DNA of 64,000 bases from Gallionellaceae bacterium (GCA_028714735.1 JAQTLU010000005.1:1-64000), one strand, 5' to 3'. Positions 44,654-55,379 are shown, counted from the first letter of the stretch. The notes: generated by a model from the sequence alone, not told the origin. Numbers and translations: made by a program.

Positions 44654-46786
44654 TTATTTTTCGGTGAAGACGATGACCTCGCCAGCCTGACCCTTGCGCA
44701 AGCGCCCGAGGTGCAGCCTCACCAGCGGATCGTCCGGCCGCACGGCCGCCAGCCGCTCGAAGCAGGCCATGGCCTGCGGATCGTTGGCCGCCATCTGCCG
44801 GTAGGCCGCCTCGTAATCCGGATCGGCCTGCGCCTGCGCACCTTCATCCGGGATCACCGGCTGATAGACCATCAGCGGCAGGGTCTTGCCCTTCAGCACC
44901 AGCTTGCCCACCGGCCGGGCCACGCTGCCCGGACAGCCGGACAGGGTGGCCTCGGACACGCAGACCAGGGTGCCCAGCTGCTTGTTCACGCTTTCCAGCC
45001 GGGACGCCGTATTGACCGGATCGCCCAGGGCACGGTAATCGAAGATGGTCGAACCGCCGAAGTTGCCCACCGTCACCGCGCCGGTATGGACGCCGATCCG
45101 GGTCGCCCCGAAGGGCACCCCGCGTGCGTTGGCCGCCGCAGAGAAACGCTGGGCGTAACGGTGCATGGCCATGGCGCAGGACAGCGCCCGCCGGCGGTGA
45201 TCCGGCTGCTCGACCGGGGCCGAAAACATGATCGCCACAGCGTCGCCGACGATGCGGTCCAGGGTGCCCTCGTGCTCGAAGGCGATATGGATCATGCTGT
45301 CCAGGTAATCGTTGAGCAGGGCCACCGCCTCGACTGGATCCAGCTTCTCCATCAGGTTGGTGAAGCCGGCCAGGTCGGTGAAGATGAAGCTGCATTCGCG
45401 CCGGCTGCCGCCCAGTTCGAGTTGTCCGGGGTGGTCGATCAGGTGCGTGACCAGGTTGGGCGAGACATAGCGCGAGAAGGCCTTGCGCACCCAGCGCTGG
45501 CGCCGCTCGCTGTTGATGTGATGGTGCAGGCTGGCCAGGATGAAGATCGCCACCAGCACCAGGGCCGGCGCCACCGGGTCGAGCAGCCAGCCGTGCCGGG
45601 CATAGGCGTACCAGCTGCCGGCACCGGTAACGGCCAGGATGACGGCGACCGTGACGGCCGACATCAGGGCACCCGCCGACAGGCCGATGAAGCCGACCAG
45701 CAGCCCGCCGATCAGGATGCCCAGCATCTCCAGGCCGGGGCCCCAGTTGGGGCGGGACAGGTGTATCCCCAGCAGGGCCTGCTCGATGGCCTGGGCGTGG
45801 CTCTCGACCCCCGGAATCATCCCGCCCAGGGGGCTGAAGCGCAGGTCCATGAGGCCCTGGGCCGAGGTGCCCACCAGCAGGATATGGCCCTGGAGCGACT
45901 CCGCCGGAACCTGGCCGGCGAGCACCCGCCAGGCCGGGATGTAGCGCGCCGCCTGCGGCCGCGTGTAATGCACCCAGACCTGGCCGTCGGTGGTCGTAGG
46001 CACCTCGAGGGCGCCGATGCGGACCGACTGTATCCCGGTTCCCGTTTCGGCATCCGTCTTCACCATCAGGTTGCGGGCACCCTGGGCCACCCTGAGCGCC
46101 TCGGTCACCAGCGAGGGAATGGCGTGGTCGCCCAGGCGCAGCAGCAGGGGGACGCGCCGGACGACGCCGTCCGAGTCCGGCACGAAGGTGATCGCGCCGT
46201 TGCCGGCGGCGGCGTCCTGCAGTTCCGGCAGGGCCGCGATGGTGCCCTTGAAGGCATGCAGATAGGGCAACGACGAGGTGCCCAGATCCACCACCCGGAA
46301 GGGCGTGGCGAAATGCGGCGGCGGGGGGCCGGTCCTGATCAGGGCATGGCCGAGCACCACGCCGCCCCGGGCCAGGCTGCGGGCCAGCACCGCATCGTGG
46401 TCGGGCAGCGCGGCCAGTTGCCGGCGCAGTTCGGGACCCGGCTGCCATACCTTCAGGATGGCGGCGGGCGAGGTCCGGTCCGGCTCCGCGAACATGACGT
46501 CGAAGGCGATCGCGGCCGCCTCGGCAGCACGCAGACGGTCGACCAGTTCGGCGATCCGGGTGCGCGGCCAGGGCCATTGGCCCAGCCGGGTCAGGCTCTC
46601 GTCGTCGATGTCGATGATGCGTACCGGCGTTTCCTGATACGGGCGCGGCTGCCAGCGCTGGTACTGGTCGAACACGTTGTTGCGCAGGCCCTGCAGCGGC
46701 AGCGGATCGAGCAGGTAGAGCACGATGCCGGCCAGCACGGCCAGGATCGGGATCAGCAAGCCGGGGTTCGGTTTGGGCAGGGTCAT
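44654..46786 (-). CDS. CHASE2-domain class III adenylate/guanylate cyclase
   Basis: The protein (710 residues from the ATG at 46786) has an N-terminal transmembrane helix, a large extracytoplasmic CHASE2 domain (residues about 30-325), three helices (about 340-415) and a class III cyclase domain (about 450-620). The metal-binding Asp pair (FTDLAGF and VGDAVAI) and the Asn/Arg transition-state pair (GDPVNTASRLE) are present, so it should be active. The specificity Lys is Arg here (DRIVGD), so cAMP versus cGMP is not settled. An earlier in-frame GTG (46852) is possible. It is the only cyclase near two cNMP-binding effectors. Confidence 0.88.
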   Translation of the reverse strand: MTLPKPNPGLLIPILAVLAGIVLYLLDPLPLQGLRNNVFDQYQRWQPRPYQETPVRIIDIDDESLTRLGQWPWPRTRIAELVDRLRAAEAAAIAFDVMFAEPDRTSPAAILKVWQPGPELRRQLAALPDHDAVLARSLARGGVVLGHALIRTGPPPPHFATPFRVVDLGTSSLPYLHAFKGTIAALPELQDAAAGNGAITFVPDSDGVVRRVPLLLRLGDHAIPSLVTEALRVAQGARNLMVKTDAETGTGIQSVRIGALEVPTTTDGQVWVHYTRPQAARYIPAWRVLAGQVPAESLQGHILLVGTSAQGLMDLRFSPLGGMIPGVESHAQAIEQALLGIHLSRPNWGPGLEMLGILIGGLLVGFIGLSAGALMSAVTVAVILAVTGAGSWYAYARHGWLLDPVAPALVLVAIFILASLHHHINSERRQRWVRKAFSRYVSPNLVTHLIDHPGQLELGGSRRECSFIFTDLAGFTNLMEKLDPVEAVALLNDYLDSMIHIAFEHEGTLDRIVGDAVAIMFSAPVEQPDHRRRALSCAMAMHRYAQRFSAAANARGVPFGATRIGVHTGAVTVGNFGGSTIFDYRALGDPVNTASRLESVNKQLGTLVCVSEATLSGCPGSVARPVGKLVLKGKTLPLMVYQPVIPDEGAQAQADPDYEAAYRQMAANDPQAMACFERLAAVRPDDPLVRLHLGRLRKGQAGEVIVFTEK

Positions 46787-46859
46787 GAACGGCTTGTCCG
46801 GGTGCGGATACGGCGGCAGGTTAGCACGAGCCCCTGGGGGCTTCGCAGTCACAACACAG

Positions 46860-46885
46860 TGAGTACATTTGTGTATTATTACTCA
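46860..46885. promoter_or_regulatory. Operator-like inverted repeat upstream of the cyclase and FecR/OmpA genes
   Basis: TGAGTA-N14-TACTCA lies in the 265-bp divergent region between the cyclase start and the second FecR gene; TCAC-N6-GTGA overlaps its left side. It does not match the CRP consensus (TGTGA-N6-TCACA). Protein unknown. Confidence 0.35.
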
Positions 46886-47051
46886 GCAGAGTTGTCGCCT
46901 TAACAATGTCCCTAGAATTCCGGCGGCAGTTACTACAATTTGCAGGCATGCGGAGCAGCAAACCGGAGTGTTCTAGATCGCCTGTCTGATCGCACTTCGC
47001 CTGCCGACCCCGGCAAATGCAGCCTGTCCGGTGCCCACCATGGAGGTAAGC

Positions 47052-47507
47052 ATGTTGAATCTACGCGCCCCTGTATTCGTCCTGGCCTCGCTTGGCCTGT
47101 TCATGCTTGGCGACTATGCCGTCGCGGCCGAGGCCATCGGCTATGTGCGCGTCCTCCGGGGCGATGCCAAGCTGGTCCAGGCCGGCCAGGAGACCCAGGC
47201 CGCGATGGCTGCCCCGGTGACCCAGGGCAGCCTGATCAGGACGGGCCCCGGCGCTTCGCTCGGCATCATCTTCAAGGACAACACGGTCATGGCCTTGGGG
47301 CCGGCGACAGAGATCAGCATCGACAATTACCTCTATTCACCCAGCCAGGGGCGTTTCAAGCTCGACGCCACCCTCAGCAAGGGCACCCTGGCCTATCTTT
47401 CCGGCGCCATCGCGAAACAGAACCCGGAGGGTGTCCTGCTGAAGACCCCGACCGGGGCCATCGGTGTGCGCGGCTCGCATTTCGCCATCAAGGTAGACGA
47501 TCGATAA
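47052..47507 (+). CDS. Exported FecR-domain protein, second copy
   Basis: The 151-residue protein has a signal peptide (cleavage after VAA) and a FecR domain very like that at 42282: GYVRVLRGDAKLV, GIIFKDNTVMALGPATE, GTLAYLSGAIAK and LKTPTGAIGVRGSHFAI. The shared strings GTLAYLSGAIAK and FKDNTVM show that these are recent paralogues. The ATG at 47052 has GGAGG five bases upstream. It is followed 12 bases later by the OmpA-like gene. Confidence 0.85.
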   Translation: MLNLRAPVFVLASLGLFMLGDYAVAAEAIGYVRVLRGDAKLVQAGQETQAAMAAPVTQGSLIRTGPGASLGIIFKDNTVMALGPATEISIDNYLYSPSQGRFKLDATLSKGTLAYLSGAIAKQNPEGVLLKTPTGAIGVRGSHFAIKVDDR

Positions 47508-47519
47508 GGGAGCGAAAAC

Positions 47520-48608
47520 ATGCCTTCCTCACGCCCACACATCTTGCACCCGGCCCGCGCCTGGGTCCTGCCGGCGCTGTTCAGCCTCATGGCCGCCTTC
47601 AGCCCCGACAGCCTCGCACTCCCCAAGGCGTATGTCGTGGTTTTGAAATACCCCATACCGAGCCAGAGCGCCGGACAGGATTATGTCCAGATCATCAATC
47701 CGGACGGGGTGTTCGGCATTCCGGCGGCGGGTTACGGCGGCTATATCGACAAGGGCTTCATCACCGCGAAAAGCGTCAGTGAAGAGCAGTTGGCCCGCCA
47801 ATTCGGCCCCGCCCTGGATGCCATGCAGGACATCCTGAAAATGGGCCTGCCGACCTTGTCGCATTCCTACGCGGTCCTGCTCGAACCCGAGGCGGACAGA
47901 CCGGGCTACCTGCACGTCGATCTCAAGTCTGACTCCTTCGATCTGAATGCCCCGGGCCAGGCCATGCTCATCGACGGCTATTCAAGCAATCCGTTCATCC
48001 TCAGCACAGGCCAGCTCGATGCCGATTTCGGCCCCCTGCTGAAGACCCTGGCGGAGACACGGCAGGCCGGCCTGCCGGTCAGGACCTATGTGGTCCTGCT
48101 GGAAAACCCGGATGGCATGACCGGCAAGATCATGGTCACGAACGAGCGCGGCACGACCACGATCGATCAGTCCGGCGAGGCGATGAGCATGGACCCCGGC
48201 GCCACCGGGACCTTTCAGGTGGACCAGGAACAGCTTAGGACGGATTTCGGCCCGGCGCTGGATGCCTTCCCCCCCTTGCCCAGCCATGTCACCCTGTTCT
48301 TCGAACTCGGCTCCACCAGGCTGACCCCGGACTCGCAAGCCGGCTTGGACAAACTACTGGCCGAGTTGCGCAAGCGGCCCATGCCGGAGATCAGCGTCCA
48401 GGGACATACCGACACGGTCGGCAAGGAGGCGTTCAACAACAGGCTGTCCAAGAAACGCGCGGATTACGTCGCCGACCGCATCCGCCGTCTGGCCGACACG
48501 GTCGAACTGCTGCAGGTCGAGGCCTACGGCCAGCACCGTCTGCTGGTTGCGACGCCCAGGAACACGCCCGAACAAAGGAATCGCCGGGCCGAGATCTTTA
48601 TCCGCTAG
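47520..48608 (+). CDS. OmpA-like peptidoglycan-binding protein
   Basis: The 362-residue protein has a signal peptide (cleavage near SLA), a long unrecognised middle with two related halves (FGPALDAMQDILK and FGPALDAFPPLPS), and a C-terminal OmpA domain (about 255-362) with VTLFFELGSTRLTPDSQAGL, VQGHTDTVG and RRAEIFI. It should bind peptidoglycan from the periplasm; no beta-barrel is evident. It is probably co-transcribed with the FecR gene and linked to the CHASE2 cyclase by divergent arrangement. Confidence 0.8.
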   Translation: MPSSRPHILHPARAWVLPALFSLMAAFSPDSLALPKAYVVVLKYPIPSQSAGQDYVQIINPDGVFGIPAAGYGGYIDKGFITAKSVSEEQLARQFGPALDAMQDILKMGLPTLSHSYAVLLEPEADRPGYLHVDLKSDSFDLNAPGQAMLIDGYSSNPFILSTGQLDADFGPLLKTLAETRQAGLPVRTYVVLLENPDGMTGKIMVTNERGTTTIDQSGEAMSMDPGATGTFQVDQEQLRTDFGPALDAFPPLPSHVTLFFELGSTRLTPDSQAGLDKLLAELRKRPMPEISVQGHTDTVGKEAFNNRLSKKRADYVADRIRRLADTVELLQVEAYGQHRLLVATPRNTPEQRNRRAEIFIR

Positions 48609-48735
48609 CAGCCAGGCCGGCATTGCGCCGGCGCCTATCGGGCGCTGCCGGCACGGGGTGATTTGCAAGTACCGGTGCGGACGCAATGACAGGCATCTGT
48701 CATAATTTGCGGTCTCTCGACTCCCATGGGCAGGT

Positions 48736-49263
48736 ATGACGAACTGGCATCAGGCCACCAGCGCAATGGGGCCCTGGCGGCCTTGGTTGACCAACCATGG
48801 TTCGTTGACCCAGCTGCTGCGCGAACGCTTCACCGAGTTCAACGTGCGCCAACTTCGCCAAGCCATTGCCCTCCCTTTTTTCGACGAGAGCGCCCCCCTC
48901 GGGCTGCGCCGGCATGAGCGCGCCATGGTCAGGGAAGTCCTGCTCCGTTCCGCCGAGACGGCCCTGGTTTACGCCCATACCGTGATCCCCCCGGCCAGCC
49001 TGCGCGGCCCCTGGCGGAAACTGGCCGGCCTGGGTAACCAGTCGCTGGGCGGCACCCTGTTCGCCGACCCGCGGGTCGAGCGCTTCCCGCTGGCCTACCG
49101 GCGCATCGACCGGCGCAATCCCCTCTATCACGCGGCCACGCCCTACCTGGACAACCCGAGCGGGTCGCTGTGGGCACGCCGGTCGCTATTCGCCCTGGCC
49201 GGCCATCGCCTGATGGTCACCGAGGTATTCCTGCCCACCGTGCTGCAAGGAGCCTTCGGATGA
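48736..49263 (+). CDS. ubiC: Chorismate pyruvate-lyase
   Basis: The 175-residue protein has the UbiC pattern: [27 protein letters not shown] (VREVLL), a product-site Arg in [17 protein letters not shown] and a final VTEVFLP. It makes 4-hydroxybenzoate, the first committed step of ubiquinone synthesis, and is followed by ubiA. Confidence 0.92.
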   Translation: MTNWHQATSAMGPWRPWLTNHGSLTQLLRERFTEFNVRQLRQAIALPFFDESAPLGLRRHERAMVREVLLRSAETALVYAHTVIPPASLRGPWRKLAGLGNQSLGGTLFADPRVERFPLAYRRIDRRNPLYHAATPYLDNPSGSLWARRSLFALAGHRLMVTEVFLPTVLQGAFG

Positions 49264-49414
49264 ATCCATCGCGGGCATGGCGAGGAGGTTGCAGGCGGTC
49301 TGCGGCGTTGCCCGGCTCGCCCATAGACCGTGCCATGGGCGGCGCCACCCGCCTTGCATCCAGGCGCTTTTCACGCTGATGCACTCCGCTCGGGATCCAT
49401 TCAGAGGCTCCAAA

Positions 49415-50281
49415 ATGAACTGGCGAGAACGTCTCGACCTCTATGAACGACTGATGCGGCTGGACAAGCCGATCGGCATCCTGCTCCTGGCCTGGCCGAC
49501 CCTGTGGGCGCTCTGGCTGTCCGGGTCCGGCCGCCCGGACTGGGTCATCCTGTGGATATTCACGCTCGGCATCGTCCTGATGCGCTCGGCCGGCTGCGTG
49601 GTCAACGACTATGCCGACCGCCACTTCGACCTCCATGTCGAGCGAACGAAAAACCGCCCCCTCGCCGCCGGCCAGGTCAGCACCCGGGAGGCCCTGCTGC
49701 TCGCCGCCGGCCTGGCCCTGCTGTCGCTGCTGCTGATCCTGCCGCTGCAGAACCGGCTGCTGATCGAACTGGCCGTGGTGGCCGCCTTCCTGGCCGCCAG
49801 CTACCCGTTCACCAAGCGCTTCTTCGCCATCCCGCAGGCCTACCTCGGCATCGCCTTCGGCTTCGGCATCCCCATGGCCTATGCCGCCCATCTCGGCACG
49901 GTGCCCGCCGTCGCCTGGTGGCTGCTGGCCGCCAACGTGGCCTGGGCGATCGCCTACGACACCGAGTACGCCATGGTCGACCGCCCGGACGACCTCAGGA
50001 TCGGCATCAAGACCTCGGCCATCACCTTCGGCCGCTACGACGTCGCCGCCGTAATGGCCTGCTATGGCCTCACCCTGGCCCTGCTCGCCTACGTCGGCCT
50101 GCGCCTGCACCTGGGCTGGCCCTATTACCTCGGCCTTGCCGCCGCCGCCGGCATCGCCGGCTATCACTGGACCCTGATCCGCGAGCGCGCGCCCGGCCCC
50201 TGCTTCAAGGCCTTCCTGCACAACAACTGGTTCGGCGCCGCGGTATTCGCCGGCATCGTGCTCTCCGGCCTGCTGACATGA
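49415..50281 (+). CDS. ubiA: 4-hydroxybenzoate octaprenyltransferase
   Basis: The 288-residue membrane enzyme has the two Asp-rich motifs of Ubi[10 protein letters not shown] and [12 protein letters not shown]. About eight helices. It prenylates 4-hydroxybenzoate. The ATG at 49415 ([19 protein letters not shown]) matches the family start. The 150-bp gap after ubiC has no other gene. tcdA overlaps its end by ATGA. Confidence 0.95.
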   Translation: MNWRERLDLYERLMRLDKPIGILLLAWPTLWALWLSGSGRPDWVILWIFTLGIVLMRSAGCVVNDYADRHFDLHVERTKNRPLAAGQVSTREALLLAAGLALLSLLLILPLQNRLLIELAVVAAFLAASYPFTKRFFAIPQAYLGIAFGFGIPMAYAAHLGTVPAVAWWLLAANVAWAIAYDTEYAMVDRPDDLRIGIKTSAITFGRYDVAAVMACYGLTLALLAYVGLRLHLGWPYYLGLAAAAGIAGYHWTLIRERAPGPCFKAFLHNNWFGAAVFAGIVLSGLLT

Positions 50282-50994
50282 CCCTGCCCCAGTTCGAACG
50301 CACCGAAATCCTGATAGGCCGCGACGGCGTCGAGCGCCTGGCCGGCAAGCACGTCTTCCTGGCCGGGCTGGGCGGGGTCGGTTCCTGGTGTGCCGAGGCG
50401 CTGGCGCGGGCCGGCATCGGCCGGCTCACCCTGGTCGACATGGATACCGTGGCGATATCCAACATCAACCGCCAGATGCCGGCCCTGCTGTCCACGGTCG
50501 GGCGCAGGAAGACCGAGGTGATGGCGGAACGCATCCGCGACATCAATCCGGACTGCGGCCTGACCGTGCTGGATACCTTCATCGATCCGGACAACGTCGA
50601 CGGCCTGCTGCCGGCCGATACCGACTACGTGGTGGACTGCATCGATTCGCTCAACTGCAAGGTCGCCCTGATCGCCACCGCGCATGGCCGGGGCATCCCG
50701 GTCGCGGCCAGCATGGGCGCCGGCAACAAGCTCGACCCGAGCCGGATCCACCTGGCCGACATCGCCAAGACCCAGGTCGATCCGCTCGCCCGCGAGGTGC
50801 GCAACCGGTTGAAGAGGATGGGCATCACCAAGGGCATCCTGACCGTCTATTCCGATGAGCCGGGCCGACCGCCGCGCCCACCCGAGCCGACCTCGCATGG
50901 CCGGGCGCGGGCGGTCAACGGCACCATCGCCCACATGCCGCCGCTGTTCGGCCTGATGCTGGCCGGGGCGGTGATCAACGCACTGCTGGAATAG
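50278..50994 (+). CDS. tcdA: tRNA threonylcarbamoyladenosine dehydratase
   Basis: The 238-residue ThiF/E1-like protein begins [19 protein letters not shown], has the ATP-binding GLGGVGSW and the NRQ motif (INRQMPAL), and ends in the TcdA region [18 protein letters not shown]. It forms cyclic t6A at position 37 of ANN-decoding tRNAs. Confidence 0.9.
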   Translation: MTLPQFERTEILIGRDGVERLAGKHVFLAGLGGVGSWCAEALARAGIGRLTLVDMDTVAISNINRQMPALLSTVGRRKTEVMAERIRDINPDCGLTVLDTFIDPDNVDGLLPADTDYVVDCIDSLNCKVALIATAHGRGIPVAASMGAGNKLDPSRIHLADIAKTQVDPLAREVRNRLKRMGITKGILTVYSDEPGRPPRPPEPTSHGRARAVNGTIAHMPPLFGLMLAGAVINALLE

Positions 50995-50995
50995 C

Positions 50996-52045
50996 TCAGT
51001 TACGCTTGAGCAGGTTCTTGCTCACCCAGCCCTCGCCGGAACCGCCCTGGACGTAAACCGAGGCACCGTCTTCCTTGCCCATGAACACCACTTCCTCGCC
51101 ACGGCCGAGGGTGGCGATGACCCGGCCCTTGTTGCCGGGCTGGTCATAGAGTTTGACGTTGCCGATCTTGGTCGCCAGGACATCGCCGTCACCCCAGCCG
51201 TCGGCGGTGACCACCTTGCCGGATTCGGACTTGGTGTCGCCTTCGGTGCGGACCAGTTGCGGGTTGTTGCGGATGTTGCGGACGATGTTGTTCCAGTTGT
51301 CGAGGAAGCCGGCCGCGATGACCTTGCCCTCGGCGGTGTTCTCGTAGGCGCCGAGGGCGCCCACCGCACCGCCGCCGATGCCGATGCCGCCGAGGCTGAA
51401 GTCGGCCTTCTTGGCCGAACCGGTGGCGGAGGCCACCTGCAGGCTGGAACGGGTGTCGGCCAGCATCATGCTGGTCTGCGCCTCCTTGAACTTGAGGCCG
51501 GCCGCCAGCAGGGCGCCGCCGACGCCGAACAGGCCGCCCAGGGCACCGCCGATACCACCGGCATCCTTGTTGGAGATCGCCACGTCCGGGGTCAGCACGT
51601 AATCGGCGGTCATCATCTGGCCGCCGCCCATGTTGGCGTTGCGGCGCAACTGGCCGCTCTGGGCCAGGTCGCGTTCCTGCATCAGGTTCTGCATGGCGCG
51701 GCCGCGCTCCACCACCATGAAGCAGTTCGACTGCTGGATGATCATCCGGATCAGCGGGGTCGGCGTGGTCAGGCCGATGCCCATCAGGGCGCGGCCGACG
51801 TAGTCCTGCGGCTCCGACACGGCCAGGGTGCCGTAGGGCTTGTCGCACTTCTCCAGCTGCGCCGATTCGCCCTGGCTGCCGCCCGGGCCGGCACCGCCGG
51901 AGACCGTGTTGCCGTGGCTGTCCTTGCTGTCGCTGCCCAGTTCCATGCCGAGAAAACCGGCGCTGGCGGGGAAGGAGGCGGCGAGGCCGAGGGAAACCAG
52001 GGTGACGATGAGCTTGCGGCTGAAGCCTTGGACGGAACGCTGCAT
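50996..52045 (-). CDS. CsgG/HfaB-like exported protein with C-terminal SH3 domain
   Basis: The 349-residue protein has a Sec signal peptide (cleavage after ASA), a CsgG-type domain (about 65-260; IIQQSNCFMVVERGRAMQNLMQER, TADYVLTPDVAISN) and a C-terminal bacterial SH3 domain (about 285-349; VKLYDQPGNKGRVIATLGRGEEVVFMG). True CsgG is a lipoprotein; this one has no lipobox Cys, so its pore function is uncertain. AAGGAGG supports the start at 52045. Confidence 0.75.
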   Translation of the reverse strand: MQRSVQGFSRKLIVTLVSLGLAASFPASAGFLGMELGSDSKDSHGNTVSGGAGPGGSQGESAQLEKCDKPYGTLAVSEPQDYVGRALMGIGLTTPTPLIRMIIQQSNCFMVVERGRAMQNLMQERDLAQSGQLRRNANMGGGQMMTADYVLTPDVAISNKDAGGIGGALGGLFGVGGALLAAGLKFKEAQTSMMLADTRSSLQVASATGSAKKADFSLGGIGIGGGAVGALGAYENTAEGKVIAAGFLDNWNNIVRNIRNNPQLVRTEGDTKSESGKVVTADGWGDGDVLATKIGNVKLYDQPGNKGRVIATLGRGEEVVFMGKEDGASVYVQGGSGEGWVSKNLLKRN

Positions 52046-52151
52046 GTTGCCTCCTTGAGTATTCATACCTGCGACGGGAACCCGGATCATAAGAGGCTTT
52101 GCGGCAAGCCTCAATCGCTGCCGTGTTCCACCTGCCCCCCGGCCTGGGGGA

Positions 52152-52646
52152 TCAGTCGCGGAAGTTCTGGTACTGCAGGGGAAAATCGGTGATCGACTTG
52201 CGCACCAGGGCGATGGTGTCCTGGAGGACGTCGCGCTTGGCGCCGGTCACCCGCACGGTGTCGCCCTGGATGCTGGCCTGGACCTTGAGCTTGCTGTCCT
52301 TGATCAGCTTGATGATCTTCTTGGACAGGTCCTGTTCGATGCCCAGCTTGATCTGCAGCACCTGCTTGACCTTGTTGCCGGAGATCTTCTGGATGTCGCC
52401 ATGTTCAAGGCGTTTGGTGCTGTCGTGTTCCTTCTTCTCCAGTTCCGGGAACAGGATCATGGTGACCTGCTCGAGCTGGAAATCGGAATCGCCATGCAGG
52501 GTGATGGTCTTGGCCTTTTCGTCCAGTTCCACCGCTGCGCTGCTGCCCTTGAAGTCATAACGGTTGCCGATCTGGCGCGACGCCACCTCGATGGCGTTCT
52601 TCAGCGCGACCATGTCGGATTCGGAGACGATGTCGAAGGATGGCAT
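52152..52646 (-). CDS. yajQ: YajQ family nucleotide-binding protein
   Basis: The 164-residue protein is YajQ throughout (MPSFDIVSESDMVALKNAIEV, NRYDFKGSSA, VRVTGAKRDVLQ...FPLQYQNFRD). YajQ relatives bind nucleotides, including cyclic di-GMP in Xanthomonas. It is located 6 bases after ppnP. Confidence 0.95.
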   Translation of the reverse strand: MPSFDIVSESDMVALKNAIEVASRQIGNRYDFKGSSAAVELDEKAKTITLHGDSDFQLEQVTMILFPELEKKEHDSTKRLEHGDIQKISGNKVKQVLQIKLGIEQDLSKKIIKLIKDSKLKVQASIQGDTVRVTGAKRDVLQDTIALVRKSITDFPLQYQNFRD

Positions 52647-52652
52647 GGTCGG

Positions 52653-52964
52653 TTACCCGAAATGGCAGACGTAGTGATAGGGCTCGCCGGCGACCTCGAT
52701 GTCGAAGCTGGTGTTGCCCGGCACGGTGAACGAATCGCCGGCCTGGCTGGATTTCCAGTCCTCGCCCTTGATCCTGTAGCGGCAGGCGCCGGCCACGCAT
52801 TCCATGATCTCGGGCACGCCGGTGTTGAAGGTGAGCGTGGCGGGCAGGATCACGCCGACGGATTTCTTGGTGCCGTCGGCGAACTGCACCGTATGCGAGA
52901 CGCACTTGCCGTCGAAGTAGACGTTGGCCTTCTTGATGACGGCGACATTATCGATCTGGGACAT
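52653..52964 (-). CDS. ppnP: Pyrimidine/purine nucleoside phosphorylase
   Basis: The 103-residue cupin is PpnP (formerly YaiE/DUF1255): [31 protein letters not shown], ...[14 protein letters not shown]. It cleaves nucleosides with phosphate. It follows argG by two bases, so it is probably in the arginine transcript. Confidence 0.92.
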   Translation of the reverse strand: MSQIDNVAVIKKANVYFDGKCVSHTVQFADGTKKSVGVILPATLTFNTGVPEIMECVAGACRYRIKGEDWKSSQAGDSFTVPGNTSFDIEVAGEPYHYVCHFG

Positions 52965-52966
52965 GC

Positions 52967-54196
<1,230 letters not shown>

Positions 54197-54223
54197 GATC
54201 GACCACGCATATAAAACGAAACA

Positions 54224-54451
54224 TTAATGGGCGCTGCCTTCGACGGCATGGACCTCGCCCGGGAAATCGCCCACCCGCAACATGGACAGGTCGGTCTTCT
54301 GGCTGATGTGCTCGATCTCGATCCCGATCACCCGGCCGTCCTCGGACAGGTTGATGACGACACCTTCCTGGGCCTCCCAGGCATGCGCCGGGTCCTCGGG
54401 CGCCAGTTCGATGTAGAGGGAATCGCGATCCTTGAGGTAGGCGATGTTCAT
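54224..54451 (-). CDS. DUF2283 family small protein
   Basis: The 75-residue protein has the DUF2283 pattern: IAYLKDRDSLYIELA, VVINLSEDGRVIGIEI. Family members sometimes act as antitoxin-like or regulatory proteins, but function is not known. It starts 3 bases after argF and 27 bases before argG, an unusual insertion in a biosynthetic operon. Confidence 0.8.
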   Translation of the reverse strand: MNIAYLKDRDSLYIELAPEDPAHAWEAQEGVVINLSEDGRVIGIEIEHISQKTDLSMLRVGDFPGEVHAVEGSAH

Positions 54452-54454
54452 GGC

Positions 54455-55372
54455 CTAGTCCTCCACCTTGCCAAGCAGCAAATATTCCATCAGGGCCTTC
54501 TGGGCATGCAGGCGGTTGGCCGCCTCTTCCCAGACCACCGACTGCGGGCCGTCGATCACCTCGGCGGCCACCTCCTCGCCCCGATGCGCCGGCAGGCAAT
54601 GCATGAACAGGGCATCCGGCTTCGCCAGGGCCATCATCTCGGCGTCGACCTGCCAGTCGGCAAAGGCCTTCTGGCGGGCCGCGTTCTCGGCCTCGAAGCC
54701 CATGCTGGTCCAGACATCGGTGGTCACCAGGTCGGCGCCACGGCAGGCGTCCATCGGATCGGCGAAGGACTCGTAGTGATCGGTGCCGTACAGGTTGGCG
54801 CGCTCGGGCTCCACCTCGTAGCCGGGCGGGGTCGAGACATGGACGTTGAAGTCGAGTATCTCGGCCGCCTGCAACCAGGTGTTGCACATGTTGTTGGAGT
54901 CGCCGATCCAGGTCACGGTCTTGCCCTGGATGGAGCCGCGCGTCTCGATGTAGGTGTAGATGTCGGCCAGGATCTGGCACGGGTGGTATTCGTTGGTCAG
55001 GCCGTTGATCAGGGGCACCCGCGAATGGCTGGCGAAGCGCTCGATGATGTCCTGCTCGAAGGTACGGATCATCACGATGTCGACCATGCGCGAGATCACC
55101 TCGGCGGCGTCCTCGACCGGTTCGCCCCGGCCCAGCTGGGTGTCGCGGGTGTTCAGGTAGATCGCCGTGCCGCCGAGCTGGTGCATGCCGGCCTCGAAGG
55201 AGAGCCGGGTCCGGGTCGAGCTCTTCTCGAAGATCATCGCCAGGGTGCGGTCGGCCAGCGGGTGGTACGGCTGGTAGCGCTCGAAGCGCTCCTTGATCAC
55301 GGCCGTGCGCCGGAACAGGTAGTCGTACTCTTCCCGGGTCAGGTCGCGAAACTGCAGATAATGCTTGGCCAT
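54455..55372 (-). CDS. argF: Ornithine carbamoyltransferase
   Basis: The 305-residue enzyme has the carbamoyl phosphate motif STRTR (52-56) and HCLP near the C-terminus (FMHCLPAHRGEEV). It makes citrulline from ornithine and carbamoyl phosphate. Confidence 0.97.
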   Translation of the reverse strand: MAKHYLQFRDLTREEYDYLFRRTAVIKERFERYQPYHPLADRTLAMIFEKSSTRTRLSFEAGMHQLGGTAIYLNTRDTQLGRGEPVEDAAEVISRMVDIVMIRTFEQDIIERFASHSRVPLINGLTNEYHPCQILADIYTYIETRGSIQGKTVTWIGDSNNMCNTWLQAAEILDFNVHVSTPPGYEVEPERANLYGTDHYESFADPMDACRGADLVTTDVWTSMGFEAENAARQKAFADWQVDAEMMALAKPDALFMHCLPAHRGEEVAAEVIDGPQSVVWEEAANRLHAQKALMEYLLLGKVED

Positions 55373-55379
55373 GGCGACC

